64,000 nt of DNA, taken from Fervidicoccaceae archaeon. GTDB taxonomy: Archaea > Thermoproteota > Thermoprotei_A > Sulfolobales > Fervidicoccaceae. This document shows, piece by piece, positions 44,398 through 52,917 of the stretch. The stretch lies in the NCBI GenBank assembly GCA_038734945.1, contig JAVYOA010000001.1:1-64000 (forward strand). The letters are read 5' to 3'. Within the stretch, counting starts at the first letter, position 1. Every line of letters starts with the position of its first letter. The translations under genes were made by a program, and so were the position numbers. A model generated the notes under the pieces. The model worked only from the letters and a program-made list of their open reading frames with translations. It did no database searches and was not told the origin of the DNA.

Positions 44398-46398
44398 ATG
44401 TTCATCTCAAGAGAGATAGCTGAGATAACGATAATGACCTCCAGGAAGAACTCAAGCAGGCTAGCTTCAACGCTTCTCAGCACCAACATATTTCATCCAA
44501 TTTCAGTAGATGCTTCCTTTCCCGGGGATACAGATATAACTGCGCAGAAACTGTCATTTGAGCTCACATCAAAGATTAGAAAGCTGAATGATTATATGAG
44601 AGAGGTTGGGATCTTCCTCTCTTCTGGAGGCGGCTCCCTCAAGATAGCGGATTGGATAGATTTTTCAAAACAGCTTCTTTCTAAGATTTCGTCCTTGGAA
44701 GCATCGGTTGATCCAATAGTCTCAGCCCTAAGAGAGGAAAAGCAGCAGGCAACCAAGCTAGTAGATCTTCTGAGGGAATTGGAGCCTCTCTGTAACCTGG
44801 ATATTGATCTCAGGGAAATACTCGATCTGAAGCTTATTTCAGTTAAGATAGGCGAGATTCCCTCTGACTCAATTGAAGCTGCAAAAACATTTCTCAAGGA
44901 TGAGGTATTTTTCATCTGGCCAATAAATGAGAGAAGATCACTGCTTGTAGTCTTCTCCCTGAGGGAAAACGAGAAAAATGTGGAGAGGATTCTAGCATCG
45001 CTGGGCTTCAAGCAGATTGAGATTGGGGAGGGGCTTCCAAGCAATCCAATGAGGGCCTGCGAGGAAATTCGAAGTAGGCTGGAGAGACTTGAGTTAGAAT
45101 TGGAGAGCAGAAAGGCAGAGCTGTTGAGCTATAAGGACAGAATAATTGAGCTCTATGCTGAAGCCTTTACAGCAAATGAAGCAATGAAGATTCTGTCTTT
45201 CTCAAGAGTAACAGATAGCTTTATAGTAGTAAGGGGATTCATTCCCTCGGAAGAGACTGTGAAAACTAGGGATATGCTTAGAAGAGCACTCAACGATGAA
45301 TTTCTACTTTTCATAGGAAAAGTTGAGAGGGGGTTCACTGCAGAAGAGGTTCCCTCATCAATATCTGTTCCAAGCTTCCTCAAGCCGTTCAAGATGATAG
45401 TGGACAACTATGGAGCTCCTAAGGCAAGTGAAATATATCCAGTGCTTATGGTTGCTATAACTTTTCCTGTAATATTTGCTCTGATGTTCCCGGATGCTGG
45501 ACACGGGCTCCTTGTAGCGCTTTTTGGCTATTTTCTAATGAGGAGGGCGAAGGGAAGGGAAGGATGGAAGAACACTGGGCTACTGGCGATCTACCTGGGC
45601 ATTGCAAGCGTAGTAAGCGGATTGCTGGCTGGAGAGTTCTTTGGACCGCTGACAAACCTTGGAGAAATTCTGTGGCATGGTCATCCACCGCTTCCAAGCC
45701 CGTTTGAAGCTGGAGGAACCGCTGTTGACATCATGATCAATATCTCGCTGAGATTGGGTTCAACATTGCTGATTTTGGGCACTTTTATAGGTATGCTGAA
45801 CTACATTATCTCCAGGGACTTGATCGGGGCAATTGAGGTAGGGCTACCAAAGTTCATTGCCTTCACATTTGCTCTATATCCTTTCGTTATTTATAATTCA
45901 GCTGAGGCCGGAAGCATTATATACAGAGCCGTCTTCGGTGGAGCAGGAGACCTTCAGAGCTTCCTTGTGAGGTGGGGATCGATATCTGGCCTTCTTCTTA
46001 TGTTCCTCGCAGAACCCATTTTCCACGTTGTAAAACATGAAAGGGGATCTGTGTCCTCAGCAATCACTATGTCCTTCATGGAAATGTTCGAAGCTGTTCT
46101 CATGATGATAGGCAACACTGCCAGCTTTCTTAGGATTTTGGGACTGAGTGTTGCCCATGCAGGGCTAATGTACAGCTTCACAGTTCTAGCAAAGCTCTTG
46201 ATGAGTGGCACGGCTGGAATAGTAGCAGGAATCTTGATCTATGTGATTGGAAACCTATTAGCTGCAGGACTAGAAGGAGTTATTGTGTTTGCCCACTCTC
46301 TCAGGCTGCACTATTACGAGTGGTTCAGCAAGTTCTATTCTGGGAGTGGAATTCCTTTCACTCCGCTGAGGCCCCTTCTCAACATAGTGATAGAATAA
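44398..46398 (+). CDS. atpI: A-type ATP synthase subunit I (membrane stator)
   Basis: A 666-residue subunit, divergent from the other ATP synthase genes. The soluble helical half (residues about 1-320) is followed by seven or eight membrane helices. The family landmarks are FALMFPDAGHGLLVALFGYF near residue 360, the helix around MMIGNTASFLRILGLSVAHAG near residue 558 with the key membrane Arg, and VIVFAHSLRLHYYEWFSKFY near the end. ATG 44398 follows GAGGT; an in-frame TTG at 44389 is less likely. Subunit I provides half-channels for ion passage. The stop is followed by a decayed transposase region. Confidence 0.94.
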   Translation: MFISREIAEITIMTSRKNSSRLASTLLSTNIFHPISVDASFPGDTDITAQKLSFELTSKIRKLNDYMREVGIFLSSGGGSLKIADWIDFSKQLLSKISSLEASVDPIVSALREEKQQATKLVDLLRELEPLCNLDIDLREILDLKLISVKIGEIPSDSIEAAKTFLKDEVFFIWPINERRSLLVVFSLRENEKNVERILASLGFKQIEIGEGLPSNPMRACEEIRSRLERLELELESRKAELLSYKDRIIELYAEAFTANEAMKILSFSRVTDSFIVVRGFIPSEETVKTRDMLRRALNDEFLLFIGKVERGFTAEEVPSSISVPSFLKPFKMIVDNYGAPKASEIYPVLMVAITFPVIFALMFPDAGHGLLVALFGYFLMRRAKGREGWKNTGLLAIYLGIASVVSGLLAGEFFGPLTNLGEILWHGHPPLPSPFEAGGTAVDIMINISLRLGSTLLILGTFIGMLNYIISRDLIGAIEVGLPKFIAFTFALYPFVIYNSAEAGSIIYRAVFGGAGDLQSFLVRWGSISGLLLMFLAEPIFHVVKHERGSVSSAITMSFMEMFEAVLMMIGNTASFLRILGLSVAHAGLMYSFTVLAKLLMSGTAGIVAGILIYVIGNLLAAGLEGVIVFAHSLRLHYYEWFSKFYSGSGIPFTPLRPLLNIVIE

Positions 46399-46415
46399 GT
46401 ATTGTGATTTAAGCT

Positions 46416-46730
46416 TCACCGTTTATCCAATATTTGTCTGTCTAGCTTGAAACCGCATCGTGGGCAGGTTTAAAAAGCGTTGTGCGGAGAAACCTTAACG
46501 ACTAGTGCCTTCTCTGAGAGCCTCTTATGCATTGCTTCCCAGGGTCTTCAAGCATTTCCCTTCCCTCCTCTTCTAGCTAGCTTTCCCTCTAGCAACCAAG
46601 CCTTCCTTTTCGAGGTCTTCAAAAACATGAACAGCTTTGGGGAAAAGGTGGTTAACTGCTTAGCGAGCTTGCTTACGAAATCTCTCTATTTTTCTCTCGC
46701 TTAGCATACTTCTCGAATAGCTCTCTTTTG
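46416..46730 (-). pseudogene. Decayed TnpB (IS605 OrfB) gene with frameshifts and zinc-ribbon deletion
   Basis: The 46399-46923 gap has no intact gene, but on the minus strand it encodes pieces of an archaeal TnpB in several frames: EKYAKREKNRE, FVSKLAKQLTTFSP, EDLEKEGLVARGKAS, HKRLSEKALVVKVSPHNAF, then TCPRCGFKLDRQ up to a TGA at 46416. The order and spacing match the second half of TnpB, including the RuvC-II acidic strand (EDL). The first CxxCG of the zinc ribbon is fused directly to the last CG of the second knuckle, so 51 bases are lost compared with the relic at 59.3 kb. Confidence 0.8.
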
Positions 46731-46870
46731 CCAACGGATTATGCAACAGCTTTCTTCTTCTCGTAGACAATTTTCAGGCTCTGAAATAGCCTAAATTAAC
46801 CTTGATGAAGCCTGCGCCAGGAGAGCAACCATCCAGAGATAGCTCTTTTGAATCCATGCAAAACCCTAAA

Positions 46871-46879
46871 AATATAAAT
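46871..46879 (+). promoter_or_regulatory. TATA box of the flavodiiron gene
   Basis: AATATAAAT is centred about 49 bases before the ATG at 46924, leaving a short leader of about 24 bases. Confidence 0.45.
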
Positions 46880-46923
46880 CGTGTTTTTTTAATACTAAAG
46901 TATGCTTAAACCGGAGAATTACC

Positions 46924-48144
46924 ATGGGAAAGGTTGAGTGGAGCATAAGGAAGATTTCCAGAAATATTACGATGATAAGGATCATTGATTCTGAGACGAG
47001 GTTCTTCGAGGCCCTCTGGGAGATTCCGGAAATGATATCCTACAATTCATATTTTATATCAACTGAGGAGGGGGGCATCTTAATCGACACGGGCCCCAGG
47101 GATTCCTATGCATTTCTCGAAGCCCTGGACTCAGTAGCTTCTCCAAAGGATGTTTCTTTTCTCGTTGTCAACCACATGGAACCAGATCACTCCGGAGCTC
47201 TGGAATTGCTCATTGAGAGGAACAGAGACATCAAGATAGTATCCCACCCAATTTCCTTTCACCTGATGAAGAGCTTCTATGGGATTTCGCCTTCTTCCAG
47301 ATTGGAGATTAAGGATGGGGGGACGCTGAAGGTTGGAAAAGATGAGCTGAGGTTCTTTCATGTGCCCTGGCTCCATTGGCCTGAGACTATAGTGACCTAT
47401 CTTGAAAGCAGAAGGGCTCTTTTCACGGGCGATGTGTTTGGTGCCTATTCAATTGAATCCGAGCTTCTAGAAAGTGAAGAAATTGTAAGAAATGAGAAAT
47501 ACCTCTGGGAAATGAAGAAATACTTTGTTAATGTTATAGGTGCATATAGAAACAATGTTGTGAGCGCAGTTAGGAAGCTCAGAGAGCTCAATCTCAATGC
47601 GGAAATAGTTCTGCCTGCCCATGGAGCTGTTTTTCATGGAAATGGGGCTCTCGAATCCCTTCTCTCCATATATGAGGGCTGGTCCCTATGTGGAGAGAAG
47701 AGGGAGGCTATTATTGCTTTGAGCTCTATGTACGGCTTTTCCGAGGAGGTTGCCAAAGAAGTTTCGGAAGCTCTAGAGCAATTTGGTGTACCCAGCAAAA
47801 TTTTCAGATTCACATCCAAGATGAGGAATAACTTCTCCGATGCAATAGCAGCTATGCAAGATGCTTCTTTGATTGTAATCATATCCTCGACGTATGAGAA
47901 TTCTCCCCACCCCATCATTGAATATTTGGTTTCCCTTATGGGGAAAAAGCTATGCAGGGAAAAGAAAATTCTCTTGATCGGAACATATGGGTGGGGAGGG
48001 GGGACTGCTGCATCAATTCTCTTAGAGAACCTGGTTAAGAAGGGGTTCAAAGTCCCCGAGCCAATAATGGTGAATTCCAAGCTGACTTCTTGGGATAAGG
48101 AAAAAATTCATGAAGTGGTTGCTAAGCTATTTCTCAGCAGCTAG
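46924..48144 (+). CDS. fprA: Flavodiiron protein (FprA-type oxygen/NO reductase)
   Basis: A 406-residue A-type flavodiiron protein. The metallo-beta-lactamase domain carries the diiron ligands in VVNHMEPDHSGALE near residue 80, HVPWLHWPE near residue 145 and LFTGDVFGA near residue 164. The C-terminal flavodoxin domain (residues about 260-400) binds FMN at IISSTYENSPHP. It reduces O2 to water or NO to N2O. The last 18 bases overlap the convergent P-type ATPase gene. It sits alone on the plus strand with its own promoter and is probably an oxygen-detoxification enzyme. Confidence 0.92.
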   Translation: MGKVEWSIRKISRNITMIRIIDSETRFFEALWEIPEMISYNSYFISTEEGGILIDTGPRDSYAFLEALDSVASPKDVSFLVVNHMEPDHSGALELLIERNRDIKIVSHPISFHLMKSFYGISPSSRLEIKDGGTLKVGKDELRFFHVPWLHWPETIVTYLESRRALFTGDVFGAYSIESELLESEEIVRNEKYLWEMKKYFVNVIGAYRNNVVSAVRKLRELNLNAEIVLPAHGAVFHGNGALESLLSIYEGWSLCGEKREAIIALSSMYGFSEEVAKEVSEALEQFGVPSKIFRFTSKMRNNFSDAIAAMQDASLIVIISSTYENSPHPIIEYLVSLMGKKLCREKKILLIGTYGWGGGTAASILLENLVKKGFKVPEPIMVNSKLTSWDKEKIHEVVAKLFLSS

Positions 48145-50547
48145 GCCAACCTTTCTGAATATTAGGACCTTTAGAGGATCGATGCCTAATGTGAATGCTG
48201 CCGAATAGATAAGGGAAAAGAGGGAGGCTGTCAGTGGAATTGGCTTGACGATCAACCCGAGGGTTCCAAGGGCAAGAAAGGCAGCTATGACCCCTATGAT
48301 GGAAATTGATAGTTCCCTTCCCGGCCTTGTTCTCCAGAACCACCTTCTCTCCCTCACAATTAGGACTCTGAATTGGCTGGTGAAGACCATTACCAGCAAA
48401 ATGAATGTCTGCATCTCATGCTGACCGAAGGCAAATAGCCTAAGTCCCAGGTATATGGCTATGAGAGCTTCAAAGAGAAGAGCTATTCCAATTATTGAGG
48501 AAGATATCATTAGATTTCTTATGCTCCATTTGTTTGGACTGAGTGAGGGTTCTGCATTGTCTGTAGCCAATGACATTGTGGCAAAATCATTGGCAAAAAT
48601 CAGGAGGGCCATTCCCATTAGAGTAAGGACATCGTAGCGCAGCCACATCAGGCCAAGTACCAGCAGTAATGTAAACTGAATTACCTTTGCAACCTTGTTC
48701 AATATCCATGTGAGCGCTCTCTGATATACTTCCCTGCTCTGAATTATAGCATCCACTATTCCCTTGAGTCCAGGAGTCAGAAGAACTATGCCTGCTGAAG
48801 CCTTAGCAACATCTGTGGCATTGCTCACCGCTATTCCAAGCTCGGCCTGCCTGAGGGCAGGAGCATCGTTTACTCCATCTCCCGTCATTCCTACCATGTG
48901 CCCTCTATTCTGAAGCCCCTTCACAATTGAATATTTATCTTCTGGATAGACCTCTGCAATGAAGTCCACCATCTCTATTGTTTGAGCAAATTTCTCCTGA
49001 TCGTAGGACTTTATTTGCGATAGGGATGCTCCCTTGTCCCCTATTCCTACTTTCGCTGAGACCTCCTTCGCTATGAGGAAGCTGTCACCCGTCAGCATCT
49101 TGGGCTTTATGTATATTTCCTTGAGCTTTCTTATCAGTTCTGCTGAGTCTGGCCTTGGGGGGTCTGAAAGTCCTATTGCTCCTACTATCTTCATTTCTCC
49201 TCCTTCTTCTCCATATGAAACTAGAAGAGTCCTCAGACCCCTTGTAGCAAGATCCTCAATAATTTTTTCCAAATTTTGAGATGCCTCCTTGCATAGATTC
49301 TTTATTATCTGGGGTGCACCTTTTGAGACGCGGATTCTCTTCCCATCAAGTTCCACTATTCCCTCAGATCTCTTGAGGGAAGGATCGAAAGGAGTAAAAG
49401 ATAGCTGTTTTCCCCTTGGCACAATCCCTAGCTCCTTGGCCTTCCTTGCTATTGCAGCATCTATTGGATCTCCAGTTTCTGTACTGCTTGCATATAGGGC
49501 AAGCTCCAGGAGCTCCTTCTTATCAATGGAACCCAGGGGGATCAGCTCTGTTACTTCTATGGATCCCATTGTAATTGTACCAGTTTTATCTAGGCAAAGC
49601 ACATCCACCGAGGCCGCATCCTCAACTGCATCAAGCTTAGCAACGAGAACGCCCTTCTGTGCCAGCTCTCTTGCTCCTGCTGCCTGCATAATTGTCAGAA
49701 CTGCGGGGAGAGCTACTGGGACACAGCCCATTAGGATAGTTACATCGAATGCTATTATTGAGATAAGTTCGTTCTTTAGTCCTGTAAGATAAGTGAATAT
49801 GCTGGCTACTATCATAACTGCAATGCCCAAATACATTGAATATTTAGTTATTGAGAGCATTATCTCCTGCTGATGTGACTTTGGTCTCGCTATTCTGACG
49901 AGTTCAACGGTCTTTCCAAAATAGGTGTTCTTTCCAGTATTAACAACTAAGCACTTTGCCTTTCCTCTCCTCACAACAGAACCTGAAAATATGACGTCTC
50001 CGGAAGAGAGATCCACCGGAAGGCTTTCCCCTGTTAGAATGGATTGGTCCACTGAAATGCTTCCTTCAAGGATTTTGCAGTCCGCTGGAACTACGTCTCC
50101 AAGCTCTACTATTACTATGTCTCCTGGAACGAGAAATTTTGCCTCAATATTTTTCAGTCTTCCCGATCTTATAACTTTGGCCCTCAGTGCTAGCTTTGAC
50201 TTCAGTGTTTCAAGGACCTTCTTGCTCGAGTGCTGATGTGCAAAGCCAACAATGGAATTTATTACGAGTAGAGCTGCTATTATGACAGCTTCAATCGTAT
50301 GCCCTATTATAAGAGAAAGGGCTATGGCAATTTCAAGCAACCATGGCATTGGACCCCAGAATCTCCTGAGAAATTCGAGCATTGGATTTTCCTTCTTTTC
50401 CTCAACAGCATTGAGCCCATAGTGCTTCAATCTTTCCTCGGCCTCTGAATCGCTGAGACCTTCAGCATTTGTGCTCAAAAGCTTCATGGCATCTTCAGCA
50501 GAGATTTTCTCGAAGTCCTTTGTAGAAGTTTGCTTGGTGCTGCTCAT
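48127..50547 (-). CDS. P-type plasma-membrane H+-ATPase (type IIIA)
   Basis: An 806-residue P-type pump. It has a cytoplasmic N-terminus, LTGESLPVDL for the actuator domain near residue 175, phosphorylation motif DKTGTITMG with Asp at residue 320, and hinge VGMTGDGVNDAPALRQAELGI near residue 555. The TM4 start VPVALPAVLTI and TM6 region IFANDFATMSLATDN resemble plasma-membrane proton ATPases such as yeast Pma1. Ten helices are predicted. It exports protons, using ATP from the A-type ATPase, and helps pH homeostasis. The 3' end overlaps that of fprA by 18 bases. Confidence 0.9.
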   Translation of the reverse strand: MSSTKQTSTKDFEKISAEDAMKLLSTNAEGLSDSEAEERLKHYGLNAVEEKKENPMLEFLRRFWGPMPWLLEIAIALSLIIGHTIEAVIIAALLVINSIVGFAHQHSSKKVLETLKSKLALRAKVIRSGRLKNIEAKFLVPGDIVIVELGDVVPADCKILEGSISVDQSILTGESLPVDLSSGDVIFSGSVVRRGKAKCLVVNTGKNTYFGKTVELVRIARPKSHQQEIMLSITKYSMYLGIAVMIVASIFTYLTGLKNELISIIAFDVTILMGCVPVALPAVLTIMQAAGARELAQKGVLVAKLDAVEDAASVDVLCLDKTGTITMGSIEVTELIPLGSIDKKELLELALYASSTETGDPIDAAIARKAKELGIVPRGKQLSFTPFDPSLKRSEGIVELDGKRIRVSKGAPQIIKNLCKEASQNLEKIIEDLATRGLRTLLVSYGEEGGEMKIVGAIGLSDPPRPDSAELIRKLKEIYIKPKMLTGDSFLIAKEVSAKVGIGDKGASLSQIKSYDQEKFAQTIEMVDFIAEVYPEDKYSIVKGLQNRGHMVGMTGDGVNDAPALRQAELGIAVSNATDVAKASAGIVLLTPGLKGIVDAIIQSREVYQRALTWILNKVAKVIQFTLLLVLGLMWLRYDVLTLMGMALLIFANDFATMSLATDNAEPSLSPNKWSIRNLMISSSIIGIALLFEALIAIYLGLRLFAFGQHEMQTFILLVMVFTSQFRVLIVRERRWFWRTRPGRELSISIIGVIAAFLALGTLGLIVKPIPLTASLFSLIYSAAFTLGIDPLKVLIFRKVGLAAEK

Positions 50548-50703
50548 TGTACAATCACTTCACAGCTTCCTCGCACATTATAGCGTAGCAAATTTAGCTA
50601 TAAAAAGCATTTTTCGCTCTTAATAATTTTATGAGATTGTAGCATCTTTTAAAATGTCGCACTAAGCTTTCCACTGGAGAGATTGCTTCCAGAGGTCGTA
50701 GGA

Positions 50704-51444
50704 TCACTTTTTTGCTTCGAGAATAAAGACCGCTCCCCCTAGCATGTAGTAGCACTTTGCCTTTCCAAATATTTTTTGAAAAAGAAATTTGATTGCTGGA
50801 GTGCTCATGAATCTTGTATATGTTCTTCTGAGCTCAATGTATCTGGTTATCCCTCTCCACCCCATCAGCACAGCTCCAGCTATGGCAGGAAGAAAGAGCA
50901 TGTAAGGCCCTTCCAATATTTTGGAATAGATCCTTTTCCTCAGAGGCTTGCCAAGGTCGAGTATTAGGACAGCTGCTCCCTCTCTCGCCACTCTCCAAGC
51001 CTCTTTAGCTGCTCTGAAGTAGTTGATGGCATCCCTGAACGAAAATGAGAACGTTATGGTGGAAATGCTTCCATCCCTGAACGGAAGGGCTTCGAAGACT
51101 CCCCTAACAAGCTCTATCCCCTGCCTGTTGCCGTGCCTTCTTAAGGCTTCTTCAAGCATGCTCGTGAGGGGATCCAGGCCAATGATGTAGGATTCTTCTC
51201 CGAGGGATTCCAACAGAGCTTTTATTGAGCTTCCAGGACCACAACCAGCATCCAGAACAGGAAATTTAGTCCTCGTTGAGAGCTTTCTCACATTAATCTT
51301 GAATATTTCCCTAACATAGACAACGCTGCCAATGCTCATTATCAAGTTTGCTAAATCATAGATTTGAGGAATATCGCTTAGAACCTTTACTATTCTCGAC
51401 CAGTAGCTGAGAGATACTTGCTTATCGCTGGGAGATGAGGCCAA
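50704..51444 (-). CDS. UbiE-like SAM methyltransferase
   Basis: A 246-residue class I methyltransferase. AdoMet motif VLDAGCGPGSSIKALLE near residue 62, acidic loop IIGLDPLTSMLEEAL, FEALPFRDGSIST and FSFRDAINYFRAAKEAWRVA match the UbiE/COQ5 type that methylates quinone rings. The C-terminal hydrophobic part (PAIAGAVLMGWRGI) could touch membrane. The gene lies immediately downstream of cysS (2-base gap) on the minus strand. A menaquinone or isoprenoid quinone role is suggested but not shown. Confidence 0.75.
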   Translation of the reverse strand: MASSPSDKQVSLSYWSRIVKVLSDIPQIYDLANLIMSIGSVVYVREIFKINVRKLSTRTKFPVLDAGCGPGSSIKALLESLGEESYIIGLDPLTSMLEEALRRHGNRQGIELVRGVFEALPFRDGSISTITFSFSFRDAINYFRAAKEAWRVAREGAAVLILDLGKPLRKRIYSKILEGPYMLFLPAIAGAVLMGWRGITRYIELRRTYTRFMSTPAIKFLFQKIFGKAKCYYMLGGAVFILEAKK

Positions 51445-51446
51445 AT

Positions 51447-52880
51447 TTACTTCCTCATTATGTATTTTGTTTCAAGGCCACTGTCCTGCAGCTCGATGCC
51501 CATTTCTCCCAGAGAGCTCCTAATTCTATCAGAAAGCTCGTACAGCCCTCTCTCTCTCAAGCTTCTTCTAACGGCTATTAAGAGCTCAATCATTTGCTTC
51601 AGCCTCTCATCTTCCCTAGCGAGAGATGCTTCTTCTGGTACAAAGTCGAAGACCAGATTGGCCTCATGAAGGAAGCTGAATAGCTGTGCTGCTATTGCTG
51701 GATTCCAGCTTCTCTTCAATATTGAAAAGTAAATATCGGTTGCCCTCCTCGCGCTTTTTAATGCAGCGGCCGTGTTGAAGTCGTCGCTCATTGCCTCATG
51801 AAATTCCCTGTGAAGGTATTCTATCTCCCTTATGACCTTTATCTCATCGTCTTCCAATCGGAAATTCTGGGAGAAATCCCTGAGTGAGGCTCTCAATTCT
51901 CTATATGCTGTTGCCAGCCTCTGCTGGTTTGCCTCGTGTTGCTGAAGCGATTCCTCGTTGAATTCAAGTTGGCTCCTGTAGTGAGAGCTGAGGACCCAGA
52001 TTCTTATAACTTCGGGGCTCCAGCGCTTTAGAACTTCATCTATGTATATCATGTTTCCCAGGCTCTTGCTCATCTTCTCCCCCCTTATGGTGAGCATGCC
52101 AGCATGCATCCAATATCTAACCCACGGTCTAATTCCAAACAGAGCCTCAGACTGCGCCCTTTCGTTTTCATGATGGGGAAAGATTAGATCCCCTCCTCCT
52201 GCATGTATGTCTATGGGGACCCCAAGATACCTAGAAGACATAACACTGCACTCTATGTGCCATCCAGGCCTCCCTTCCCCCCAGGGGCTGCTCCAATGGG
52301 GCTCTCCCTCCTTCATTCTCTTCCAGAGAGCAAAGTCGAATGGATTTCTCTTTTCCCTGAGCGTCTCTTCCTCCTGTCTCCAGCTCTCCATGCTCCTCCT
52401 ACCTGATAGCTCTCCGTAGTATGGGTATTTACTCACATCGAAATATACGCTCCCATTTGATTCATATGCGTAACCAAGCTCAATGAGTTTCTGAATTGCG
52501 GAGATAATCTCCTCTATATGATGGGTTACCCTGGGAGAAAGAGTGGGATATATTTTCAGCTTGCTGAGAGCTTCAAGATATGCTTTTATGTTCTCCTCCG
52601 CAACTTCTTCCCATTTCTTCCCAGTCTCCTGTGCTTTTTTTATTATCTTATCATCTATGTCGGTTATGTTCTGTATATGGACTACGTGATATCCCCTGAG
52701 CATGAGGTACCTCTTGACGGCATCGAAAGCTATATATGTCCTAGCATGCCCGAGGTGAGATCTGTCGTATACTGTTGGACCGCAGACATACATTCTCACT
52801 ATTCCAGGCACAGCTGTCTGGAATGACTCGGTTCTTCTAGATGCTGTGTTGTATACTCTCAGCTCTGGCAGACTGCTCAT
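51447..52880 (-). CDS. cysS: Cysteinyl-tRNA synthetase
   Basis: A 477-residue class I aminoacyl-tRNA synthetase. The zinc/signature site is CGPTVYDRSHLGHARTY near residue 34 (HIGH motif as LGHA). WHIECSVMS near residue 210 and HHENERAQSEAL carry other zinc ligands, and the KMSKS loop appears as EKMSKSLGN near residue 271. The length matches the family. It precedes the UbiE-like gene and follows the thermopsin-like gene (37-base gap). Confidence 0.96.
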   Translation of the reverse strand: MSSLPELRVYNTASRRTESFQTAVPGIVRMYVCGPTVYDRSHLGHARTYIAFDAVKRYLMLRGYHVVHIQNITDIDDKIIKKAQETGKKWEEVAEENIKAYLEALSKLKIYPTLSPRVTHHIEEIISAIQKLIELGYAYESNGSVYFDVSKYPYYGELSGRRSMESWRQEEETLREKRNPFDFALWKRMKEGEPHWSSPWGEGRPGWHIECSVMSSRYLGVPIDIHAGGGDLIFPHHENERAQSEALFGIRPWVRYWMHAGMLTIRGEKMSKSLGNMIYIDEVLKRWSPEVIRIWVLSSHYRSQLEFNEESLQQHEANQQRLATAYRELRASLRDFSQNFRLEDDEIKVIREIEYLHREFHEAMSDDFNTAAALKSARRATDIYFSILKRSWNPAIAAQLFSFLHEANLVFDFVPEEASLAREDERLKQMIELLIAVRRSLRERGLYELSDRIRSSLGEMGIELQDSGLETKYIMRK

Positions 52881-52917
52881 CTTACTGACCTCAGCAAAAA
52901 TATTGGAAAGAGGATTA

